A DNA stretch of 5,816 bases from Acetofilamentum sp. GTDB taxonomy: Bacteria > Bacteroidota > Bacteroidia > Bacteroidales > DTU049. Both the position numbers and the translations under genes were made by a program. Numbering within the stretch: the first letter of the stretch is position 1; each line of letters opens with the position of its first letter. The stretch is from positions 1-5,816 of the forward strand of contig DYON01000168.1 of assembly GCA_020720525.1 (NCBI GenBank), in the 5' to 3' direction. Under the pieces are notes generated by a model that saw only the letters and a list, made by a program, of their open reading frames with translations, was not told the DNA's origin and did not search any database. Shown here in pieces: positions 1-5,816 of the stretch.

Positions 1-790
1 CTTTCGAATCAATTATCAGATGTTTGTTGTCGGGCAGATTGATTACCACATCGGGACGAATAATGGTGCCTTCGGCAGTGGTGCTAAATTGTTCGAAATA
101 TTCGCGATCTTTTTGTAGTCCGCTTTTTTCTAAAATACTGCTCAGAATTAGCTCGCCCCAAGTTCCTTGTGTTTTGCTTTCGCCTTTGAGCGCTTTTGCC
201 AGATTGTTTGCATCGTTGCTAACCTGATTGCTGAGTTCGTGAAGTTTTTGAAGCTCCGACGTAAGATTGGCTTTCAGGTCGGTGGTGTCGCGCAGCGTTT
301 TTTCGTAGTTTTCGCCCATTTTGCTTTCGAAACTTCCGAGCTTCTCGCGAAAAGGAGTGAGAATGTCGCTCAATCCTTGTTTGCTGCGCTCCGAAAACTC
401 GTTTGAATGATTTTTCAACAGTCGGTTGCCCGTGTTTTCAAACTCAATTCGCATCTGCTCGTGCCACAGTTCAAGGTCTTTTTTCTGATTGGCGAGTTTT
501 TCGGCAGCCGACAGCAATTCGGTTTCGAGTTTACTTATTAGCGATGCTTTCTCAATTTCGGTGCGATGTTGCTGGTTGTATTTTTCGTCCAATTCGGCAA
601 ATTGCTTCATTTTTTCCTGTAGCAAACTTTGCAAAACAGCTTTTTCTCTTTCGAGCGATGCAATGGTATTGCGAAAACCGTCTATTTCAGATTTTTTGCT
701 TGTAGTGTCGCTTTTGTTTTTGAAAAAAACGAAAACAACCGAAGCAACAATGCCAGCCAAAATGCCCAATAAGAGATACAAAAAATCCAT
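1..790 (-). CDS. rmuC: DNA recombination protein RmuC, N-terminal 263 codons (cut by window edge)
   Basis: The frame starts at the ATG complementary to 788-790 and runs off the left edge without a stop. Residues 4-23 form one hydrophobic segment (LYLLLGILAGIVASVVFVFF), a probable N-terminal membrane anchor. Residues about 34-125 are rich in E, K, Q and L, as in a long coiled coil. The RmuC core follows: LAKALKGESKTQGTWGELIL at 197-216, then RPDVVINLPDNKHLIIDSK at 245-263. RmuC proteins are known to limit certain DNA rearrangements and are predicted to have a PD-(D/E)xK nuclease-like fold; the final D261-S-K263 fits the D-x-K part of that site. The family is usually about 400-475 residues, so a third or more is missing on the left. 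The gene starts 13 bases after the recR stop, so the two are probably one transcript. No Shine-Dalgarno is visible. Family identity is secure; activity is inferred. Confidence 0.95.
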   Translation of the reverse strand, partial: MDFLYLLLGILAGIVASVVFVFFKNKSDTTSKKSEIDGFRNTIASLEREKAVLQSLLQEKMKQFAELDEKYNQQHRTEIEKASLISKLETELLSAAEKLANQKKDLELWHEQMRIEFENTGNRLLKNHSNEFSERSKQGLSDILTPFREKLGSFESKMGENYEKTLRDTTDLKANLTSELQKLHELSNQVSNDANNLAKALKGESKTQGTWGELILSSILEKSGLQKDREYFEQFSTTAEGTIIRPDVVINLPDNKHLIIDSK

Positions 791-803
791 AGTAGAAAGG
801 TTA

Positions 804-1439
804 TCAGCGTTTTTCGGAAACCAGCGTTTGCTGATATGGAATTCGCGATTGGATGGAGCGTCCGAGAGTGATTTCGTCGATATACTCGAGTTCGTCGCCA
901 ATTGAAATTCCTCGCGAAATGGTACTGAAGCTGAGTTCGAATTGCTTCAAGTGACGATATATATAAAATGCAGTTGTGTCGCCTTCGACAGTGGCGGCCA
1001 AGGCCAGTACAATTTCTTGAGCCGGATTGGCTTCGAGTCGTCGCCTGAGCGATTCAATTTGCACATCTTCGGGTCTAATTCCGTCGATTGGCGATATCAA
1101 ACCTCCCAGAACATGATAAACGCCATTGAATTGACCAGTTCGCTCAATGGCCATAACATCGCGGATGTCTTCCACAACGCAAACAATACTGCGGTTGCGC
1201 GAAGTGCTCGAACAAACCGGACACAAATCGGTATCGCTGATGTTGTGGCAGATTTTGCAATACGATATTTTTTCGCGCAATTCAACCAAGCTATGTCCTA
1301 AAAGTGTTGCTTGCGACTTATCTTGACGAAGCAAGTGCAAAGCCAATCGCAATGCAGTTTTTCGACCAACTCCAGGTAGTTTGGCCAATTCTGCAACAGC
1401 ATTCTCGAGATATTTTGAAGGCAATGTTTCGAAGAACAT
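804..1439 (-). CDS. recR: Recombination protein RecR, complete, 211 aa
   Basis: RecR forms a ring-shaped DNA clamp that works with RecF and RecO to load RecA on gapped single-stranded DNA. All expected parts are present in order: a helix-hairpin-helix (AKLPGVGRKTALRLALHLL, 19-37), a four-cysteine zinc finger (C61, C64, C73, C76), a Toprim domain beginning at VCVVEDIRDV (86-95) with E90 and a later EGDTTAFY (152-159), and the C-terminal ISRGISIGDELEYIDE block (174-189). Length is near the usual 200; about ten extra residues (YQQTLVSEKR) follow the point where Bacteroides RecR, as I recall it, ends. The start ATG places the normal short lead-in before the hairpin, and no better upstream start is seen. 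The TGA stop is followed immediately by an in-frame TAA, a tandem stop, and then rmuC. Identity rests on many family motifs and is very secure. Confidence 0.98.
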   Translation of the reverse strand: MFFETLPSKYLENAVAELAKLPGVGRKTALRLALHLLRQDKSQATLLGHSLVELREKISYCKICHNISDTDLCPVCSSTSRNRSIVCVVEDIRDVMAIERTGQFNGVYHVLGGLISPIDGIRPEDVQIESLRRRLEANPAQEIVLALAATVEGDTTAFYIYRHLKQFELSFSTISRGISIGDELEYIDEITLGRSIQSRIPYQQTLVSEKR

Positions 1440-1449
1440 TTTTTTGTTG

Positions 1450-1479
1450 TAAAAATACTACATTTTTATGGCATAGCAA
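1450..1479 (-). promoter_or_regulatory. Weak candidate promoter for recR-rmuC
   Basis: On the minus strand a TTG (complement of 1477-1479) lies 19 bases before TATTTTTA (complement of 1450-1457). This fits the Bacteroidota pattern TTG/TTTG, about 19-21 bases, TAnnTTTG, except that the last base of the -7 box is A instead of G. Transcription would begin only a few bases before the recR ATG, giving an almost leaderless message. AT-rich DNA yields such matches by chance, so this is a suggestion only. Confidence 0.22.
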
Positions 1480-1547
1480 CAGCTCGCTTTCAAAACACAG
1501 GAATTGTGTTAAATTGTGGGTGCTGTTAAAAATATTTTTTCAATGTG

Positions 1548-1566
1548 TTGATAAACAGTGTTTTGT
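1548..1566 (+). repeat. Direct repeat copy A, 19 bases
   Basis: TTGATAAACAGTGTTTTGT matches copy B at 1609-1627 at 17 of 19 positions, including an unbroken 11-base TTGATAAACAG. The copies are 61 bases apart, start to start, or close to six DNA helical turns. Paired sites in a divergent promoter region suggest a regulator binding site, but no regulator is identifiable here. Confidence 0.6.
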
Positions 1567-1590
1567 AAATAATTTGAATTTCAAAATAGA

Positions 1591-1616
1591 TTTATCAAAT
1601 CTATATATTTGATAAA
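1591..1616. repeat. Perfect 10-base inverted repeat, 6-base spacer
   Basis: The arms TTTATCAAAT (1591-1600) and ATTTGATAAA (1607-1616) are exact reverse complements around CTATAT. Because the arms contain ATTTG/CAAAT next to a TA-rich spacer, each strand shows a TAnnTTTG-type -7 box: TATATTTG at 1604-1611 on plus, and TAGATTTG as the complement of 1596-1603 on minus. Neither has a well-placed TTTG about 20 bases upstream, so an operator or a chance AT palindrome is as likely as a promoter pair. There is no following T-run, so it is not a standard terminator. Confidence 0.6.
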
Positions 1617-1627
1617 CAGCGTCTTGT
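1609..1627 (+). repeat. Direct repeat copy B, 19 bases
   Basis: TTGATAAACAGCGTCTTGT is the second copy of the repeat at 1548-1566, with two differences, both T to C. Its first eight bases also lie in the right arm of the inverted repeat at 1591-1616, so repeat and palindrome are interlocked. Copy A lacks such a left arm. Confidence 0.6.
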
Positions 1628-1903
1628 GAGATGGATGTTGATTGATGATTGATTTCTTAGAAATTGCTTTTTGGGGAAGATTTAGATTAAAAACAGACCT
1701 TTCTAATATATTGTAAAACAGATATATAGCTTATTTATTTATGTTATAAATTATTTTGTTTGAAAAATACTGTTAAATACGAGAATAAATATTTGCTTGC
1801 ATACAACCAAAATCTAAAATTTACACTCTGTATATATTGCGGGGATTTAAAATTAGGTATAAACACCTATTTAATTATGGTAAAACTACTTGAGTTGAAA
1901 TTG

Positions 1904-1920
1904 GACGAAATGTTTTCGTC
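1904..1920. repeat. Short 7-base hairpin or operator-like palindrome
   Basis: GACGAAA (1904-1910) and TTTCGTC (1914-1920) are perfect reverse complements around TGT. The element lies 20 bases upstream of the TTTG (-33) element of the large gene's promoter, where an activator or repressor could bind. The stem is short and has only three G-C pairs, so it would be weak as an RNA structure. Confidence 0.4.
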
Positions 1921-1940
1921 GATTAAAGGGTCGTTTTTGG

Positions 1941-1973
1941 TTTGCAAGGCTGCAATGAAAGATGTTATTTTTG
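1941..1973 (+). promoter_or_regulatory. Bacteroidota-type promoter of the large secreted-protein gene
   Basis: TTTG at 1941-1944 is followed after 21 bases by TATTTTTG at 1966-1973, an exact fit to the -7 consensus TAnnTTTG with a usual spacing to the -33 TTTG. Transcription would start near 1978-1981, leaving a leader of roughly 20-25 bases before the ATG at 2002. The leader has no Shine-Dalgarno motif, as is normal in this phylum. The position directly in front of a long gene makes chance less likely. Confidence 0.65.
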
Positions 1974-2001
1974 AAGATTTGAATTTACAAAGCACCACTA
2001 T

Positions 2002-5000
2002 ATGAAGAAGATTTACTTATTAGCTGTATTGTCAGCTATTTTTTTGGCAAATGCTCAGGCACAGACTGTAACTGAGTCAGCATCGCGGTTATCGAAAGGC
2101 ATAGTTGCCGATACATCGAATGGTCGTGTTGTTAGCTGGCCCGAAATGATGCACGATCCGTCGTACAATTTTTATGATGTTCAGCAATCGTTCAATACCT
2201 ACTATTCCGCAAATAAAGCTGTTAAGGAAAAGGGTTATAAAGCCTTTATGAGATGGGAAGCCATGATGGCACCAAGAGTTTATCCAACTGGCGAACGGAA
2301 AGTTTCGCAAGATGAGGTTTTGGACAGGTATAAAGCCTTTGAATCGCAGTACAAAGCTGTTCAGGGGAATAATGGAACTAAAAGCCAAGCTGGAACTTGG
2401 ACAAGTCTAGGTGCAAGCACAACTCCATCTGGGGTTTGGAGTGGACAGCCTGGTGGCAATGGTAGGATTAATTGTATTACATTCAATCCGAAAAACACCA
2501 ATATCATGTATGTTGGAGCACCTGCTGGTGGATTGTGGAGAACAAGAAATGGTGGTACTACTTGGGCTCCTGTAAATGATACTTTTGCGGTAGTTGGTGT
2601 TTCGAGTGTTGTAATTAACCCTCTTGATACCTCAATTATGTATATTGCCACAGGCGATGGCGATGCTGGTGATACTTATAGTATAGGTATCATGAAATCG
2701 ACCAACAGTGGTAAGGCTTGGCATAAAACAAGTTTTAGTACTACTGTGCAACAAAGCTATGTGATCCGAAAATTGGTGATGCATCCAACCAATCCTGATA
2801 TTATGTGGGCTGCTACCAATGCTGGTTTGCTCAAAACTACCGATGGTTGGGCAACTTATACTGTTGCAGTAGGAATAGGTGCTTGCTACGATATTGAATT
2901 AAAGCCAGGCGATCCAAACACTATTTATGCAACCACATATACTGGAGCATATAAATCGACCGATTCGGGCGCAAATTTTGCTGCCATGACATTGCCAACT
3001 CCACCTGCCGCTGGATTTGCCCGATTGGCTGTTGCTGTTTGCGATGCTGCACCCGACTATATTTATATTGTTGGCGGCGAAGCTAATCATAATGGATTTG
3101 GCGGTTTTTATAAATCTCTCAATGCCGGTGCATCATTTACCGAAACATACAACGAAACTGGAACAAATCACAACTTACTCGGTTGGAGTGCAACTTTCAA
3201 CGATGCAGCTTCTGGGGGTCAATCGTGGTACGATTTAGCAATTACCGTAAATCCATCCAATGCCAATGAAATTTATATTGGAGGTGTGAATATGGTGAAA
3301 TCGACCGATGGAGGTGCGAGTTGGGCAATGCATGCGTATTGGTTGAACAATGCTGGCTATCAGTATTGCCATGCCGATCATCATGCTTTGGAGTGGTTGC
3401 CAGGATCTAGCACAACTTTATTTAACGGTAATGATGGTGGAGTTTTTAAGACAACTAATAATGGAACAAATTGGAGCGATATGAGTTCTGGTTTGTGTAT
3501 TAATCAGTTATGGGGTATGGGAATTTCTACAACCAACCCAAATCTCATTATGACTGGATGGCAGGATGATGGATTAAATAAATTGCTAAGTGGTGCATGG
3601 ACACATGTTAGAGGTGGCGATGGTTGCGAAGTAATGTGCAGACCAGGAAACGATAGTCAGTTGTTTGGCTCGTATCCTCAGGGTGCATTTTATTATTCTT
3701 CAAATGCTGGCGGAACTTGGTCAACCATTACTCCAACAGGAGCAGGTACTGGCAATTGGGTTACTCCTATTATTATGAGTCCAACTGTAAGTACAACTAT
3801 ATATGCTGGTTATACGAATGTATATCGCAACATAAATGCAACTCCTACTTCGAGCAACTGGGCGCAACGAGGCACAGTTGGTGGAACGGGATATATTATT
3901 CAAATGGCTCTTGCTCCTTCGGATGCGTTAAATACAATGTATGTGATTAAATCGAGTGGGGTTTACAAAACAACAACCTTAAATGGTGGAACCCCCACTT
4001 GGACAAATGTTACCAATAATCTACCAGTAACAACTGCTGCCGCAACTTATATTGCTGTCGATCAAACTGATGCGAATCGTGTGTATGTAACACTGAGCGG
4101 TTATACTATCGGCGAAAAAGTATATATGACTACCAATGGAGGCACTTCTTGGACTAATATTTCCGAAAACTTACCAAATCTTCCAACTAATTGTGTTGTT
4201 ATTGATAAGAATTCTGTGGATCATGCCATTTATGTTGGTGCCGATGTGGGCGTATATTATAAGGATGATACCTCGCCGACATGGCTTCTTTTTACTGAAG
4301 GATTGCCAAATGTAATTATTAAAGAACTTGAAATATATTACGGTGCGACGCAAGCCGAGCATCGTCTTCGTGCTGGAACTTATGGGCGTGGTGTTTGGGA
4401 ATCAGACTTGTATGTCCGCCCTGTAATTGCGCCTGAGACAAATTTTAAAGCCAATAAAACTTATGCTTGCACTGGCTCAACACTGCAGTTCACCGATTTG
4501 AGTTTGTATCAGCCAACATCGTGGTCGTGGGCTATTTCGCCTGCAACTTACACTTATGTTGCTTCCACTTCGACCAGCCAGAATCCTCAAGTTACTTTTA
4601 ATGCAGCTGGAACATATAGCGTAACACTTACTGCTACCAATGCACAGGGTACCGATGTAGAAACTAAGACAGCTTATATTGTTATTGGTCCATATCCAGC
4701 ACCATTTATGGAGGATTTTGCTTCCACTACTTTTGCCCCAAAAGATTGGCTTTTGAGTGGAGCTGCATGGAAGCGTTCGTGGGCAACTGGTGCAGCTGGT
4801 GGTACAACTTATGCGCCGTACTTTGAATGCTACAATTATGCAGCTGGTACAACTGGTGATATGATAACACCTAGCATCAATCTTACTGCTTTAGGTGCAA
4901 GCCCTATATTGAATTTTAATGTTTCATACAGGCAATATGGAACAGAAGCAGATAGACTACAGGTGTTTATCTCCACCAATTGTGGTTCAACTTGGACAAG

Positions 5001-5816
5001 CATTTACGATAAAAGTGGTACAACTCTTCGAACCATTACTACCACTACTACTGCTTTCTGGCGCCCAGCTGCCACAACCGATTGGCGATTAGAGTCAACG
5101 GCTTTGACTGCTTATGCTAACCAAACGGTTATGCTTAAGTTTACTGGTACTTCCCAGTATGGAAACAATATATGGGTCGATGATGTTGAGTTGACAACCG
5201 CTGCTTGTGTCATTAATAATGCTGGTGCGATGTCTGGTACTTCGCCTGTTTGTCAGGGTCAGACTGGTGTTGTTTATTCTATTGCTGCTGTTACTGGTGC
5301 GACTTCGTACGATTGGATTGTTCCAGCTGGAGTAACTATAACAGCTGGTGCTGGCACCAGATCAATTACTGTTGATTTTGCCAATAATGCAGCATCTGGT
5401 TCTTTTACAGTAAAACCAAAAAATGCATGCGGATATGGAGCTTCTACCACTGCTGGAGTAACTGTAAATCAGCTGCCTGCAATGCCTGATACCATCGTTG
5501 GTACTTCCACCGTTTGTCAGGGACAAAACAATGTATTGTATTATGTTCCAGAAATTTGGAATTTCCTTACCAATCAAGGTAATTATATTTGGACACTGCC
5601 AACTGGTGCAACTATAGCTTCTGGTGCTAATACCGATTCTATTTATGTGAACTTCTCTGCTTCAGCAGTTTCAGGCAATATTTCTGTACACGGAAACAAT
5701 GCTTGTGGCGATGGAGCTGAATCTTTATTCTTCCCAGTAACTGTCAATCCAGTTCCTGCACAGCCAAGTATCATCACTGGCTCAACCACTCCATGCCAAG
5801 CAAGCAGTCAAGTTTA
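2002..5816 (+). CDS. Giant secreted Asp-box propeller / PKD / Ig-like repeat protein, N-terminal 1271 codons (open at window end)
   Basis: The frame runs from ATG at 2002 to the window end without a stop. Residues 1-20 are a signal peptide: K2-K3, hydrophobic 4-16, likely cleavage after ANA18 or AQA20. Residues about 34-130 form a segment (WPEMM 46-50, YKAFMRWE 79-86, PRVYPTG 91-97) that resembles the N-termini of other Bacteroidota secreted proteins I recall. Residues about 134-805 are a propeller region. Asp-box-like motifs stand at 181, 233, 279 (weak), 319, 372, 434, 484, 566, 657 (with insertion), 710 and 754 (weak). It also has HADHHALEW (457-465), QDDG (521-524), GGDG (538-541) and a closing RAGTYGRGVWE (791-801). 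A PKD-like domain (about 814-895), a jelly-roll domain (about 896-1066, ending NIWVDDVEL) and Ig/PKD-like repeats (from about 1074) follow. Such proteins usually end in a T9SS sorting domain, unseen here. Ligand and function are unknown; adhesion or polymer binding is inferred. No catalytic signature was recognised. Confidence 0.93.
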   Translation, partial: MKKIYLLAVLSAIFLANAQAQTVTESASRLSKGIVADTSNGRVVSWPEMMHDPSYNFYDVQQSFNTYYSANKAVKEKGYKAFMRWEAMMAPRVYPTGERKVSQDEVLDRYKAFESQYKAVQGNNGTKSQAGTWTSLGASTTPSGVWSGQPGGNGRINCITFNPKNTNIMYVGAPAGGLWRTRNGGTTWAPVNDTFAVVGVSSVVINPLDTSIMYIATGDGDAGDTYSIGIMKSTNSGKAWHKTSFSTTVQQSYVIRKLVMHPTNPDIMWAATNAGLLKTTDGWATYTVAVGIGACYDIELKPGDPNTIYATTYTGAYKSTDSGANFAAMTLPTPPAAGFARLAVAVCDAAPDYIYIVGGEANHNGFGGFYKSLNAGASFTETYNETGTNHNLLGWSATFNDAASGGQSWYDLAITVNPSNANEIYIGGVNMVKSTDGGASWAMHAYWLNNAGYQYCHADHHALEWLPGSSTTLFNGNDGGVFKTTNNGTNWSDMSSGLCINQLWGMGISTTNPNLIMTGWQDDGLNKLLSGAWTHVRGGDGCEVMCRPGNDSQLFGSYPQGAFYYSSNAGGTWSTITPTGAGTGNWVTPIIMSPTVSTTIYAGYTNVYRNINATPTSSNWAQRGTVGGTGYIIQMALAPSDALNTMYVIKSSGVYKTTTLNGGTPTWTNVTNNLPVTTAAATYIAVDQTDANRVYVTLSGYTIGEKVYMTTNGGTSWTNISENLPNLPTNCVVIDKNSVDHAIYVGADVGVYYKDDTSPTWLLFTEGLPNVIIKELEIYYGATQAEHRLRAGTYGRGVWESDLYVRPVIAPETNFKANKTYACTGSTLQFTDLSLYQPTSWSWAISPATYTYVASTSTSQNPQVTFNAAGTYSVTLTATNAQGTDVETKTAYIVIGPYPAPFMEDFASTTFAPKDWLLSGAAWKRSWATGAAGGTTYAPYFECYNYAAGTTGDMITPSINLTALGASPILNFNVSYRQYGTEADRLQVFISTNCGSTWTSIYDKSGTTLRTITTTTTAFWRPAATTDWRLESTALTAYANQTVMLKFTGTSQYGNNIWVDDVELTTAACVINNAGAMSGTSPVCQGQTGVVYSIAAVTGATSYDWIVPAGVTITAGAGTRSITVDFANNAASGSFTVKPKNACGYGASTTAGVTVNQLPAMPDTIVGTSTVCQGQNNVLYYVPEIWNFLTNQGNYIWTLPTGATIASGANTDSIYVNFSASAVSGNISVHGNNACGDGAESLFFPVTVNPVPAQPSIITGSTTPCQASSQV
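5236..5816 (+). repeat. Tandem Ig-like/PKD-like protein repeats within the large gene (third copy cut)
   Basis: Within the large protein, units begin at residues 1079, 1167 and 1260, giving periods of 88 and 93 residues. Each opens with a G-[TS]-[ST] element followed by a cysteine (VCQGQ at 1083-1087 and 1172-1176; PCQAS at 1264-1268). Units one and two continue with Y-x-W, P-x-G-[VA]-T-I, and a second cysteine in N-[AN]-C-G followed by [TV]-T-V-N and a proline-rich linker. At DNA level units one and two share GGTACTTC and GTTTGTCAGGG exactly 264 bases apart. The paired cysteines could form one disulfide per domain. Repeats of this type form stalks in large Bacteroidota surface proteins. The number of copies beyond the window is unknown. 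Confidence 0.75.

Larger units (their letters stand above)
1440..2001. other. Divergent AT-rich intergenic region, 562 bases
   Basis: This region separates the leftward recR-rmuC pair from the rightward large gene, so it must hold promoters for both and needs no terminator. It is clearly richer in A and T than the flanking genes. It contains a 19-base direct repeat (1548-1566 and 1609-1627), a perfect 10-base inverted repeat (1591-1616), a 7-base hairpin (1904-1920) and the large gene's promoter (1941-1973). Bases 1628-1900 hold no convincing signal beyond AT-rich runs and an imperfect inverted repeat around 1694-1728. A short open frame (TTG at 1760, in-frame ATG at 1877, stop at 2003-2005) shows no recognisable family. 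No tRNA or riboswitch was recognised. Confidence 0.7.

Noticed and set aside
24..1612. Several plus-strand open frames opposite rmuC and recR
   Set aside because: They are antisense to two genes with clear family motifs, and their translations show no coherent domain.
1545..1616. DnaA-box-like words (complement TTATCAACA, and TTATCAAAT)
   Set aside because: The best is one mismatch from TTATCCACA and there is no cluster of good boxes or dnaA/dnaN neighbour, so an origin is not supported.
1904..1920. Hairpin read as an intrinsic terminator
   Set aside because: The stem is only 7 bp, is not directly followed by a T-run, and sits between divergent genes where no transcript needs to end.
1440..2001. 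CRISPR array or mobile-element ends suggested by the repeated 19-mer
   Set aside because: There are only two imperfect copies, no spacer series, no transposase and no target-site duplication.
1760..2005. 81-codon open frame with a TTG start (in-frame ATG at 1877) whose TGA overlaps the ATG of the large gene as ATGA
   Set aside because: The ATGA overlap looks like translational coupling. However, the frame has no recognisable family, a weak start, and contains the promoter elements at 1941-1973, so transcripts from that promoter would not include it. I treat it as chance in AT-rich DNA, though a small peptide cannot be excluded.
2089..5577. Several minus-strand and other-frame open frames inside the large gene
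   Set aside because: All are short and overlap a 1271-codon frame with signal peptide and recognisable domains, so they are shadows.
2002..5816. Sialidase reading of the Asp-box propeller
   Set aside because: Asp boxes occur in many propellers. I saw no convincing sialidase arginine triad or FRIP motif, and the conserved words fit sortilin-like secreted propellers better.

Overview
The window looks like chromosomal DNA from a member of the Bacteroidota (Bacteroidetes). Three things point there. The RecR reads like Bacteroides-type RecR (YCKICHNISDTDLC, VCVVEDIRDVMAIE, ISRGISIGDELEY). A good match to the phylum-specific promoter (TTTG, 21 bases, TAnnTTTG) lies just upstream of the large gene, and no Shine-Dalgarno sequence is visible before any start. 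The large gene encodes a secreted Asp-box propeller, PKD and Ig-like protein of the kind this phylum exports by its type IX secretion system (T9SS). Genus cannot be decided from this sequence.

Layout: bases 1-1439 hold two minus-strand DNA-maintenance genes in tandem, recR (804-1439, complete) followed 13 bases later by rmuC (1-790, cut by the window edge). They are probably co-transcribed leftward. Bases 1440-2001 are a 562-base AT-rich divergent intergenic region. It carries a 19-base direct repeat, a 10-base perfect inverted repeat, a 7-base hairpin and a near-consensus rightward promoter. Bases 2002-5816 are one uninterrupted rightward reading frame of at least 1271 codons, open at the window end.

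The large protein has a signal peptide, a conserved-looking N-terminal segment, and a propeller region with about eleven Asp-box-like motifs. A PKD-like domain, a jelly-roll domain and the first Ig-like/PKD-like repeats follow. Its C-terminus, where a T9SS sorting domain would be expected, lies outside the window. It is best described as a giant secreted or surface protein of unknown ligand, possibly an adhesin or a glycan- or peptide-binding protein.

recR and rmuC both concern DNA repair and recombination. The large gene has no evident functional link to them and seems only to be a divergent neighbour. I found no CRISPR array, tRNA, rRNA, insertion sequence or defence system. The less explained parts are the repeat-bearing intergenic region and the N-terminal segment of the large protein.
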